Assembly (NCBI GenBank): GCA_035299305.1
Contig: DATGWV010000237.1
Span: 14,221 to 78,220, forward strand
Length of the DNA: 64,000 bases
Direction of reading: 5' to 3'
Origin: BJHL01 sp035299305
GTDB taxonomy: Bacteria > Planctomycetota > Phycisphaerae > Phycisphaerales > UBA1924
In this document: piece by piece, positions 1 to 8,113 of the stretch
How positions within the stretch are numbered: the first letter of the stretch is position 1
Layout of the letters: every line of letters starts with the position of its first letter
Translations under genes and position numbers: made by a program
The notes under the pieces: model-generated
What the model saw: the letters and a program-made list of their open reading frames with translations, nothing else
Databases searched by the model: none
Told to the model about the DNA's origin: nothing

Positions 1-2601
1 CTGCAGTTGTACAAGCGCATGTACAACGACGCGTGGGGTACGAATGCGCCGCAAAGCCGGGGGCTGTTTCCCAGCGAGATGGCGTTCAGCACGAAGATGA
101 TCGAAGTGCTCGACGCGGAGGGCATCGACTGGGTCATCGTGAGCAGCGAGAAGATCAGCCGGGCGTGTGCGGATTTCCCGGTGATTTTCGGCAGTGGCGG
201 CATCAACACCGATGCGCCCAACAAGGCCGATCAGGTGAATCCGGCGGCGGGCACGTACTTTCGCAAGAGCATTTCGCGCGGATGTTCGCCTGCGGAGGCG
301 GTGCCGTTTGCGACGACGCCTCGGCGGGCGCGATATGTGAATCCGAACACGGGGGCGATCAGCCAGGTGATCGTGGTGCCGGCGATGCAGGCGTTGAGTT
401 GGGACGACGGATATGCGCCGATCGGCCTGGGCGGATTCGACACGATTCAGAGCATGGCACCCAACGGTCTTGCGGCGAATCGGCCGCAACTGGTGATGCT
501 GGCGCACGACGGCGATAATGCGTGGGGCGGCGGATACTCGTACTACCGCGAAGCGACGCCCAACCTCGCGAGCAGCGCGAACGGCGCGCAGTATGTGCCC
601 ACGGTGGTGGAGAAGTATCTCGCGGATCATCCGGTGCCCGCGAATGACTTCGTGCATGTGGAGGATGGCGCGTGGGTGAACGCGGATGGCGATTTTGGTG
701 CGCCGCAGTTCATCAACTGGAACTGGCCGCTGCTGAACGCGAGCGGCGCGATTGATGTGGAGAATGGCTGGCACGTGGATGCGCGCAACTGGGCAGTGAT
801 CACGGCGGCGAACAATCGCGTGGCGACGGCGGAGCAGATCGTGACGCGCGCGGGCGGACCGCAAGCGGGTGGGCTGGACATAGGGCGCATTCTGTATCCG
901 AGTGCAGCGACGACAAGCGCGGAACGCGCGTGGCACTTTTTCCTGGGCAGTCTCAACAGCGGCTACATGTACTACGGCACGGCGGAGGACTTTGAGGTCA
1001 AGCCGACCATCGCGTGCAACGAAGCGGTGCAGCATGCGGATGCGGTCATCACTGGCAACGCGACGTTGGATACGACCGGGCCGACTGTGTGGTATCCGCA
1101 GCGGCATCCGTGGAACCCGGGAAGTGTGAATTTCGGGCCGCAGTATGGGTATCAGCAGCGAGCGGCGAATCTCAACGGCGCCGGCGATTTCTATGTGTGG
1201 ACGTTCGCGTACGACGTTGCGGGCATCACGAGCACGACGCTGAAGTATCGCGTTGATGCCGATGGTCAGCGCAGTTTGAGCAACACCGAGAATGAGACGT
1301 ACGCGGGCGGGCCTGGCGTGGGCGCGTGGCAGAGCGTCCCCATGACGCGGCGCGTTTTCCCGGCGACCAATGTGTACAACGACCCGAGCATCAACTTCTT
1401 TGAGATGCCTCAGTACATCGCGGATCAGTACTGGGCGAAGATTGAAGGTCAGCGCAGCAAGCTGATTGATTACTACATCGAGTCGGTGGATGCACGCGGC
1501 AACGTGACCAAGTCGGCGATTCAGCACGTGTGGGTTGGCGATGGCGTCGGCAGCGGTGGGGGCGGCGGCAACACCGTGACGATTGCGCCGACGCAGCCGG
1601 TGGCGGGGCAGCAAGTGACTATTACGTACAACCCCAGCGGCAGGCCGCTCGCGGGCAGTGGCAGCGTGTGTCTGCACTGGGGCATCAACAACTGGACGAA
1701 TGTTGTGAGTGGCGTGCCGCTCACGCAGAACGGCGCGAACTGGACGGTGACGATCACGGTGCCGCAGAGCGCGACGAGTCTGGAGTTCGCGTTCAACAAC
1801 TGCGCGAACACATGGGACAGCAATGGCGGCGCGGATTGGCGCTACACGGTGACGGGCGGTCAGCCGGTGCAGCAGTGGACCATTGACGGCACGCGCGATG
1901 CGGCGAGCACGCTGGTGGCGAGCAATGGCGGAGTGAATCTGTGGGCCGGGCTGCGAGGCGACATGCTGTATGTTGCGACGAATCCAGCGGGCGGCGGGAA
2001 TGATCGATTTGTGTATGTGTCGCGCGATCCTGCTGGCGCACTGCGTGCGGCGAACTGGGCGAAGGCGGGACAGATCGCGAATTGGGACGCGTTCCTTGCG
2101 AACGAGAGCACCAACAACTTCAACGGCTGGTTTGATCAAGGCGCGACGAGCCAGACGCAACAAGCGAGCGCGAGTGTTCTTGAGGGTGTCATCAATGTTC
2201 GCAACGAACTGGGGCTGGCGGCGGGCGAGCCGTTGCCCGAGTTTGTGCGCGTGGCCGTGGGCACATTTGCCACGGCGGATGGTGGCGCGCTGGTAACGAC
2301 GCAGCAGGTGCCGGCTGCTGTCGTGAGCAACGGGAACATCGAAGCGAACGAGTACGTGCTGGTTCGGTTGTGCGCGATCGCGGTGCCCAACAACTGTCCG
2401 CTGCCGGGCTGCGATGACATCGATTTCAACAACAACGATGTCTTCCCGGAGGATCAGGACATCGTCGATTTCTTCAACGTGCTCGCGGGCGCGAGCTGCG
2501 CGGCGTGCAACGACATCGATTTCAACAACAACGGCGTCTTCCCGGAAGATCAGGATGTGGTGGACTTCCTGAACGTGCTGGCTGGCGGGCAGTGTCCGTG
2601 A
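1..2601 (+). CDS. Secreted GH57-like glycoside hydrolase with CBM25-like and dockerin-like domains (5' partial)
   Basis: The frame is open from the first base, so the true start is upstream; the TTG at 7 is only the first possible start codon. The visible N-terminal part carries GH57-type features: an E-x-A-F-S motif near residue 24 with a W-V-I-V strand after it, and an HDGDNAWGGGYSYY motif near residue 166. After about residue 525 comes a starch-binding (CBM25-like) module with the CLHWGINNW and FAFNNC motifs, then a linker-like region. The last 65 residues hold two copies of a roughly 31-residue Ca-binding loop repeat (DFNNNDVFPEDQD and DFNNNGVFPEDQD), a C-terminal cassette typical of planctomycete secreted proteins. 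Probable role is extracellular alpha-glucan degradation. The exact enzyme activity cannot be read because the N-terminus is missing. Confidence 0.75.
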   Translation: MQLYKRMYNDAWGTNAPQSRGLFPSEMAFSTKMIEVLDAEGIDWVIVSSEKISRACADFPVIFGSGGINTDAPNKADQVNPAAGTYFRKSISRGCSPAEAVPFATTPRRARYVNPNTGAISQVIVVPAMQALSWDDGYAPIGLGGFDTIQSMAPNGLAANRPQLVMLAHDGDNAWGGGYSYYREATPNLASSANGAQYVPTVVEKYLADHPVPANDFVHVEDGAWVNADGDFGAPQFINWNWPLLNASGAIDVENGWHVDARNWAVITAANNRVATAEQIVTRAGGPQAGGLDIGRILYPSAATTSAERAWHFFLGSLNSGYMYYGTAEDFEVKPTIACNEAVQHADAVITGNATLDTTGPTVWYPQRHPWNPGSVNFGPQYGYQQRAANLNGAGDFYVWTFAYDVAGITSTTLKYRVDADGQRSLSNTENETYAGGPGVGAWQSVPMTRRVFPATNVYNDPSINFFEMPQYIADQYWAKIEGQRSKLIDYYIESVDARGNVTKSAIQHVWVGDGVGSGGGGGNTVTIAPTQPVAGQQVTITYNPSGRPLAGSGSVCLHWGINNWTNVVSGVPLTQNGANWTVTITVPQSATSLEFAFNNCANTWDSNGGADWRYTVTGGQPVQQWTIDGTRDAASTLVASNGGVNLWAGLRGDMLYVATNPAGGGNDRFVYVSRDPAGALRAANWAKAGQIANWDAFLANESTNNFNGWFDQGATSQTQQASASVLEGVINVRNELGLAAGEPLPEFVRVAVGTFATADGGALVTTQQVPAAVVSNGNIEANEYVLVRLCAIAVPNNCPLPGCDDIDFNNNDVFPEDQDIVDFFNVLAGASCAACNDIDFNNNGVFPEDQDVVDFLNVLAGGQCP

Positions 2602-2695
2602 TAGAGGGCCCAATCCGAGGCACTTGCGGCACCTTGTACAATGGCGCAGCGGCCGCACAGGGGGCGGAGGTGGTCTCGTGATTGTGAGGGTTCCC

Positions 2696-3871
2696 ATGCG
2701 TGGAGTGCTGCAGTTCGTTCTTTTTGTCGCGTTGACTGTTCTGCCCGGCGCTGCGTTCGCGCAGGCCACGACGTTCACGTATCAAGGCCAGCTCAAACTC
2801 GACGGCCAACTGGTGAACGGCGAAGTTGATCTGCGATTTCGGATGTATGACCTCGCGCTCGAAGGTGTGCAGCTGGGATCGCAAATGTGCTTCAACGACA
2901 TCACGGTGAGTGACGGGCGCTTCACCGTTGCACTTGACTTTGGCGACAACTTCAACGGCGCGACACGCTATCTCGAGATCGATACGCGCGACGCGGCGGT
3001 GGGGAATTGCACGACATCCGCCGGGTTCACGACGTTGGGGCCGCGGCAGGCGATCACGGCTGCGCCATTTGCGAGCTACGCGGCGAAGGCCGGGGATGCG
3101 CAGTTGTTCGGCGGATTTGATCCGCTGTCGTATCGCAACGCGAGCAATCTGGTGACGGGCATTCTGCCGGCGTCTCTGCTTCCCAGCGTCGCGGCGCGAA
3201 CCAACGCGAGCAACACGTTTACGCAGCCCAACACGTTCACGGGCGGCGTCACGATCAACAGTTTTGTCGGCATCAATCGCTCGTCGCCGGTCAGCGGCGC
3301 GGATGTGCTTCATCTGGGCAACGCGGCGGGCCAGACGGGGTATGTGGGCATGTATATCTCGACGGATGCGCCGGGTGGCATTCCGTTTTATGGGTATGCA
3401 TTCAGCGGAGCGGCCGCGTGGACGGAGTATGACTCGTCGCTGACATGGGGCGTCAACAACTTCGGTCGGCGCCTCAGCGTGCTGAGCAATGGACGCGTCG
3501 GTATCGGGACACCATCGCCCAGCACGCTGCTGGATGTGCGAGGCGACATCGCGATGGGCACGAACGGCTCGCTGTTCGCGCTCGCGGGAACGGAGAAGAC
3601 GCTGTCGCTGCGCGGGCGCATCCTGCAGAATGGCGGCGTGTTCTTTGGCAGCGGTTTCACATGCGCGCGTATCGGCACGGGCTTCTATCGCATCACATTC
3701 AACACAGCGTTCGCGAGCGCGCCCACGGTGACGGCGAACGCGGTCGGCGTGTCGGCGCGCATAGTGTCGATCGGCGGCACGAGCACGACCACGGCGGATA
3801 TTTACGTGTTCAACGCGAGCGGTGCGGCGACTGACGCGGATGTGATGGTGCACATCTCCGGGCCGCGATGA
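2696..3871 (+). CDS. Secreted tail-fibre-like repeat protein
   Basis: Start chosen at ATG 2696: GAGGG precedes it by a good distance and the first 22 residues form a clean signal peptide (MRGVLQFVLFVALTVLPGAAFA, cut before QATTF). An in-frame TTG at 2624 would add 24 unlikely residues. The mature protein begins with a FTYQGQLKLDG segment common in planctomycete and bacteroidete exported proteins. It continues with phage tail-fibre-like repeats (GGVTINSFVGINRSSP, LSVLSNGRVGIGTPSPSTLLDVRGDI). No S74 chaperone peptidase domain is visible at the C-terminus. Probably a surface or matrix protein; the function is not known. It follows the hydrolase gene by 94 bases on the same strand. Confidence 0.7.
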   Translation: MRGVLQFVLFVALTVLPGAAFAQATTFTYQGQLKLDGQLVNGEVDLRFRMYDLALEGVQLGSQMCFNDITVSDGRFTVALDFGDNFNGATRYLEIDTRDAAVGNCTTSAGFTTLGPRQAITAAPFASYAAKAGDAQLFGGFDPLSYRNASNLVTGILPASLLPSVAARTNASNTFTQPNTFTGGVTINSFVGINRSSPVSGADVLHLGNAAGQTGYVGMYISTDAPGGIPFYGYAFSGAAAWTEYDSSLTWGVNNFGRRLSVLSNGRVGIGTPSPSTLLDVRGDIAMGTNGSLFALAGTEKTLSLRGRILQNGGVFFGSGFTCARIGTGFYRITFNTAFASAPTVTANAVGVSARIVSIGGTSTTTADIYVFNASGAATDADVMVHISGPR

Positions 3872-3880
3872 TGCGTCGCG

Positions 3881-4477
3881 TCATGCGTTGGCTTTGCGAG
3901 CCGCGCCGGTTGCGTCCATGGTGGTGACAGGCGCTTTGTAGATGCCCAGGTATTCGCGCCATGGGCCCACTACGGGTTGATATCGCGCGGCGAGGCCTCG
4001 GCAGATTTGCGCGGTGTGGTTGATGTCGTGAACGACCCATGTAGCGAGTAGGTTCTGGAGTGTGACGCGGCCCAGCGCGGGGTGTGTGCCGGTGCGCGTG
4101 AGGTCGGCATCGGTGAGGTGCATGGCGCGCACAGCGGTTACGTTGGTGCTTCGCAACTGCGCGAAGGTGGCGAGCAGGTCGTGCATGGTCTGGCCTGCGC
4201 TGGCTTCAAACTGTGCGTAACGGTCGTAGGGGGCGAAGGGCGTGGACTCGCCGAGTTGCATGATGATGCGCACGCGCGGCAGCCAGTCGGTGCGTTCGCC
4301 GGTGATCAGGTGGCCCACGACATCGAAGGGCGAGAAGGTGTCAGGGGCGTAGTTGGTGTGGTGCCACGCGGGGGGCAGGTGGTCGAGCAGGGCCGAGAGC
4401 ACGGCCGGCGTGCGTTCGAGCATGGCGAGGGCTTCGGCGAGTGAAAACACGGGCGAATCGGCCTGCGGCGAGTGCAT
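3881..4477 (-). CDS. DinB-superfamily protein
   Basis: A 198-residue protein with the four-helix DinB/YfiT pattern: a helix with HHTN near residue 40, then FDVVGHLITGERTDWLPR, and a C-terminal VVHDINHTAQICRGLA helix. The histidines of these three segments form the metal site in this family. Members are usually thiol transferases or of unknown function. It converges on the preceding plus-strand gene with a 9-base gap. A second DinB-type gene occurs at 24044, but the two are not close copies. Confidence 0.7.
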   Translation of the reverse strand: MHSPQADSPVFSLAEALAMLERTPAVLSALLDHLPPAWHHTNYAPDTFSPFDVVGHLITGERTDWLPRVRIIMQLGESTPFAPYDRYAQFEASAGQTMHDLLATFAQLRSTNVTAVRAMHLTDADLTRTGTHPALGRVTLQNLLATWVVHDINHTAQICRGLAARYQPVVGPWREYLGIYKAPVTTMDATGAARKANA

Positions 4478-4548
4478 GGAGGAGTGTACTGGGAGTGGGG
4501 GAAGCGGCGGTGTCCATTGCGTCGCGAAACGCCTATGCTCCCCTCCCC

Positions 4549-4675
4549 GTCGCAGAGGTTGACGGCCGGGCCCGGTGCACGGGCTGTGCCATGAACCTGG
4601 TCAGGGCTTGACCGCAGCAGCCATAAGTGGTCGCGGTCCGGTGCCGTCGGTGTCCTGGCCGTCAACCACTGCGAC
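4549..4675 (+). ncRNA. ffs: Signal recognition particle RNA (small SRP RNA, ffs)
   Basis: The ends pair in a 19-bp helix with one mismatch: GTCGCAGAGGTTGACGGCC at 4549-4567 with its complement at 4657-4675. The domain IV hairpin is recognisable from CCTGGTCAGG and GCAGCAGCC at 4597-4622, the binding site for Ffh. The apical loop reads TGAC and not the usual GGAA; TGAC fits the URRC class of SRP loops. The gene is followed by GGGCTTTTCATTTTT, which fits a transcription end. The length of about 127 nt is that of a 4.5S-like RNA without an Alu domain. Confidence 0.9.
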
Positions 4676-4707
4676 GGGCTTTTCATTTTTGCGAAGTGCG
4701 ATGCGGG

Positions 4708-5715
4708 TCACTCGATGCGCGGATCGACCCAGCGATAGAGCACGTCGACGATGAGGTTGAAGATGACCAGCATCGTGCTGAAGACGAGCACCACGCCCAG
4801 GATGAGAAACAGGTCTTTGTTCTGTACGGCGTTCACGAAGTGCTGGCCCATGCCGGGCACGCTGAAGACGACTTCGACCACGAAGCTGCCGGTCATGGCG
4901 AGGGCCGTGGCGGGCCCCAAGTAACTGAGCACAGGCAGGAACGCGTTTTTCAGCGCGTGCTTGAGATAGATGCCGGCGGGGCCCACGCCTTTAGCGCGGG
5001 CGGTGCGGATGAAGTCGCTGGAGAGATGTTCGAGCATGCCCATGCGCGTGAGGCGCGCGATGTACGCGGCGAAGGGCAGGCTGAGCGTGATGGCGGGGAG
5101 GACGAGACTGCCCGGCGGGTTCCAGTTGCCCACGCTGAACCACTTGAGCCAGAGCGAGAAGACCGTGAGGAGAATCGTGCCGACGACGAAGCTGGGCAGG
5201 CTGATGCCCACCAGCGCGACGGCGAGTGTGGCGAAGTCGGCGATGCTATTGGGCTTCGCGGCACCGATGATGCCAGCGGCGAGGCCTATGACCAGCGCGA
5301 TGATGATCGCCGCACCGCCCAGGACCATGGAGACGGGCAGGCTGCTGGTGATGATGTCGTTGACGCGCTGATCGCGATATTGCAGGCTGGGGCCGAAGTC
5401 GAAGACGCGGCGAATGGGCGGGGCCTGACCTGCCGCTTCGGCGGCGGCGCGTTCGCGGGCGAGGTCGCCTCGTATGGCGTCGCGGGCGTATTGCACGCCC
5501 GTCACGCTGGCGAGATAGCTGGTGTAGAACGCGGGAAAGCTATCGAGGTTGTACTGCGACTTCATCGCCGCTTCAACCTCAGGCGGCGGCCTGCGGCCTT
5601 CGGGGTTCTCCAGCGGATTGCCAGGAATGGCCCACGCGAGCGTGAGCGCGATGCTGTAAATGCACAGCAAGATGATGGGCAGTTGCAGCAGTCGTCGCGC
5701 GACGAGCGTGAGCAT
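4708..5715 (-). CDS. Dipeptide/oligopeptide-type ABC transporter permease
   Basis: 335 residues of the DppB/OppB family: the N-terminal MLTLVARRLLQLPIILLCIY transmembrane segment, a periplasmic region, then five more membrane spans. The EAA-type cytoplasmic loop reads RTARAKGVGPAGIYLKHALKNAFLP at about residues 235-260. The C-terminal end VDVLYRWVDPRIE is diagnostic of the family. It would form half of the membrane channel importing peptides, or nickel in relatives. No partner permease, ATPase or binding protein is encoded next to it, which is unusual for this family. Confidence 0.85.
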   Translation of the reverse strand: MLTLVARRLLQLPIILLCIYSIALTLAWAIPGNPLENPEGRRPPPEVEAAMKSQYNLDSFPAFYTSYLASVTGVQYARDAIRGDLARERAAAEAAGQAPPIRRVFDFGPSLQYRDQRVNDIITSSLPVSMVLGGAAIIIALVIGLAAGIIGAAKPNSIADFATLAVALVGISLPSFVVGTILLTVFSLWLKWFSVGNWNPPGSLVLPAITLSLPFAAYIARLTRMGMLEHLSSDFIRTARAKGVGPAGIYLKHALKNAFLPVLSYLGPATALAMTGSFVVEVVFSVPGMGQHFVNAVQNKDLFLILGVVLVFSTMLVIFNLIVDVLYRWVDPRIE

Positions 5716-5764
5716 GGGAGATGGTACACCGTGCGCGAGTGAAACCCGTCAGCATCGCAAGTGG

Positions 5765-6307
5765 TTAGTACTCGGTGCCTTCCACGGTCATTCCTGTCAG
5801 CGTCGCTTCGAAGGCGCGTTTGCCGGTGGGGCCGCCAATGAGGCCCAAGACGTCGGTGACGAAGCGTTTGCGTTGGCGCTTCACGCCGTTGTTGATGATG
5901 AAGAGGTCGGTGCCGGGCATCACGGCGTTGCGGAAGGTGCAGTTTTCGATCCGCAGGAAGAGGCAGATGCGAGAGTCGCCCGTGTTGGCGAGGAAGGCGT
6001 AGGCGGCGAGCTGCGCGGCGGTCTCGACCATCAGGACGCCGGGGAATGTGGGCTTGCCGGGGAAGTGGCCGGCGCACCAGAATTCATCGTCGCGGACGCG
6101 CTTGAGGCCCACGCACTGCATCCAGTCAGTGCTGTGCCAGACGATGCCGTCGAGGAGGCTCATGAGGCCGCGGTGGGGGATGAGCTTCTCGATGTCGCTC
6201 TTGGAGATGGCGATGCGCGAGAAATCGATGGGGGCGAGGTCGAACGGAAGGACGCCGGATTGACCGGTGCCTGCGTCGCCAGCCGAGGGTGATGTGATCT
6301 GTTCCAT
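5765..6307 (-). CDS. FabZ-like (3R)-hydroxyacyl-ACP dehydratase, hot-dog fold
   Basis: 180 residues from ATG 6307; the open frame runs 31 codons further upstream but without protein-like sequence. It shows HRGLMSLLD and then AGHFPGKPTFPGVLMVETAAQ, the FabA/FabZ signature with the catalytic histidine in GHFPG and the glutamate in VETAAQ. It would dehydrate a 3-hydroxyacyl-carrier-protein in fatty acid synthesis. The N-terminal 35 residues are longer than in E. coli FabZ. It stands alone, without lpxA or lpxD, so it could be a second paralogue with another acyl substrate. Confidence 0.75.
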   Translation of the reverse strand: MEQITSPSAGDAGTGQSGVLPFDLAPIDFSRIAISKSDIEKLIPHRGLMSLLDGIVWHSTDWMQCVGLKRVRDDEFWCAGHFPGKPTFPGVLMVETAAQLAAYAFLANTGDSRICLFLRIENCTFRNAVMPGTDLFIINNGVKRQRKRFVTDVLGLIGGPTGKRAFEATLTGMTVEGTEY

Positions 6308-6487
6308 GACACTGCCCACAGAAAGTGTTAACCGCGTGCGCCACGCCAGCAAGCCCCTTCGCCTGGCGGCGACACATCCAACGAACAAGAGCCTAGCCAC
6401 GTCAATTGATGCCGGCTGGAGGCTCGTGTGCAGGCAGTTTACCAGAAAAAGCGGGCGCAGCGGTCAGGCTGCACCTGCCGGGAAACG

Positions 6488-6667
6488 TCATTCGGCCTTT
6501 TCTTCGCGGGCTTCGAGCACCTTCTCGCGGATGGCCTGGGCCTGCGCCTTGATGTCCTGCATGGACTTGCGGACGCGGGTGCCGGCGGTTTTGTTGCCGC
6601 CCTTCCATTTCAGCCAGTCGTCTTTGGACTGAGCCACGAGTTGTTCCAATTGTGTGAATTCATCCAT
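6488..6667 (-). CDS. Hc1-type histone H1-like small DNA-binding protein
   Basis: 59 residues from ATG 6667, which has a near-perfect GGGAGG site eight bases upstream; this decides the start against the longer 77-codon frame. The core GNKTAGTRVRKSMQDIKAQA matches the conserved part of the Hc1/HctA histone-like family (usual pattern GNKAAGTRxRKxMQxIK). The basic alanine/lysine-rich tail of chlamydial HctA is absent, so this is the short core form found in several bacterial phyla. It probably binds DNA and helps organise the nucleoid. Confidence 0.7.
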   Translation of the reverse strand: MDEFTQLEQLVAQSKDDWLKWKGGNKTAGTRVRKSMQDIKAQAQAIREKVLEAREEKAE

Positions 6668-6916
6668 GTCGCAAGCCTCCCTTGAGCACGCGGCCCTGGC
6701 ACTCCGCCGGGAACCGCGCATCGCGATGATACCCCAACATACGCCCGTGGTCCCCCGTCTGGACCTGTTGGGAGCGTGTGTGTGAGGTTATTAGAGGGTG
6801 ATTCCCGGCGAAAGGGGTCGAATCAACCAGTTTAGGGGGATTGGGTTGGAACAGTTACAGGTACTTGCCGCGTGTTGACGGGCCCGTTCGCGTCGACATC
6901 GCGTTGGCAGCCGGGA

Positions 6917-7954
6917 TCAGTGCACAACCATCGGCAGCAGCTTCTCGACGTGCAGCAGCGCCGAGTGCAGGTACTTTTGGTTGCCGCCTTCGCTGCCGAT
7001 GAGGGCGGGGGCGCAGGCGGCCATGAGGATGCGGCGGAGGTTGGCGAGTTCGTTGTAGTCGCCTGCGGTCGCGAGGCCGGCTTCGCGGCGGAGGCGGGCG
7101 AAGATGCTCACGGGTTTGGCGTGCTGGATCCAGTCTTCGTGGCCCCAGTACTGCCGCTCGAGGTAGAGGGCGTCTTCGATCCAGTGGCCCGGATGCACGA
7201 GGGCGAGATCGATGAGAACGCAGGGTCCGTCGCCCGGCTCGGCGAGTGTGCAGCCCGGAGCGATGCGGCGAAGGGCGTTGGCGATGTGAAGATCGCCATG
7301 ACACCATGTGTCGTATGTACGGGCTTCCCAACGAGCTTTGAGGCTGGGCAAGTGCTTGATGACGTGGCGGATGGCCTCGTTCCACTTTTGGAACTCAGGA
7401 ATGGCGTGCTCGTGGCTGAGGCGGCGTGCGCGATCGAGCAGCATGAGCCAGTCGGGACTTTTGTGCGTGCCGGTGACGGGCGAGCAGCGCGCGGCGTGCA
7501 TGTGGAAGTGCAGCAGCCGGCGCATGAGTTCGGTCACGAGTTGTTCGCTCATGTGGCGCGGCAGATGATCGCCCGCGAGGCGCTCGGTGACGATCCACGC
7601 GAAGTCGTAGCCGCCAAGTTGTGTGCCGTGCGCGAGGACGCGAGGTGTGCAGCGATCATGCGCGGCGTCATAGGCGTCGCGATCATCGCACATGGTGCAT
7701 GGCGTGACGCAACCCAGTCGCGTGGTCCAGTCGTACTCGACGGGGCCGATGGGGAACTTGACGAGGACGGGGACGTTGGTGTTGCCAACGCGAAACGTGG
7801 AGAAGCCGGTGCTTGCGCCGCCACGCTGCCAGGCGGCGTGAAACCACTCGACGGGACCCAGGCGACCTTCGCAGACTTCGTGCAACACGGGTTCGAGCGC
7901 GCCGGCAAGGCCGGAAAACGAAGCGCCATCGTGTGCGGCATCCGCGTGGGGCAT
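6917..7954 (-). CDS. APH-fold phosphotransferase
   Basis: 345 residues from ATG 7954; a GTG at 7969 would add five. It has the aminoglycoside phosphotransferase/choline kinase fold: a nucleotide-binding lobe with PVLVKFPIGP, then WCHGDLHIANALRRI (Brenner catalytic loop with the catalytic Asp) and VLIDLALVHPGHWIEDALYLE (metal-binding Asp). The substrate is unknown. Such proteins phosphorylate small hydroxyl compounds, and nothing here points to antibiotic resistance. The 249 bases between it and the Hc1-like gene show no feature I can name. Confidence 0.7.
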   Translation of the reverse strand: MPHADAAHDGASFSGLAGALEPVLHEVCEGRLGPVEWFHAAWQRGGASTGFSTFRVGNTNVPVLVKFPIGPVEYDWTTRLGCVTPCTMCDDRDAYDAAHDRCTPRVLAHGTQLGGYDFAWIVTERLAGDHLPRHMSEQLVTELMRRLLHFHMHAARCSPVTGTHKSPDWLMLLDRARRLSHEHAIPEFQKWNEAIRHVIKHLPSLKARWEARTYDTWCHGDLHIANALRRIAPGCTLAEPGDGPCVLIDLALVHPGHWIEDALYLERQYWGHEDWIQHAKPVSIFARLRREAGLATAGDYNELANLRRILMAACAPALIGSEGGNQKYLHSALLHVEKLLPMVVH

Positions 7955-8113
7955 TGCAAAAGCGTACACCGGATTTGTGAAGCCGGGCGGGTGAGCGGGC
8001 TGCGTGAAATCTGATTCACCACGGAGGCGCAGAGGAGAGACGAGCGGACGCGGTGTGATGAAACGAGGGCCTTGCCGCGCGTTACTTCGTGCCTTCGTGC
8101 CTTCTTGCCTCTC

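Noticed and set aside
2602..2695. TACAAT at 2636-2641 as the -10 box of a promoter for the tail-fibre-like gene
   Set aside because: No acceptable -35 box lies 16-18 bases upstream, so I did not annotate a promoter.
6722..6916. A gene or RNA in the gap between the Hc1-like and phosphotransferase genes
   Set aside because: No open frame with protein-like content and no convincing stem structure was found.
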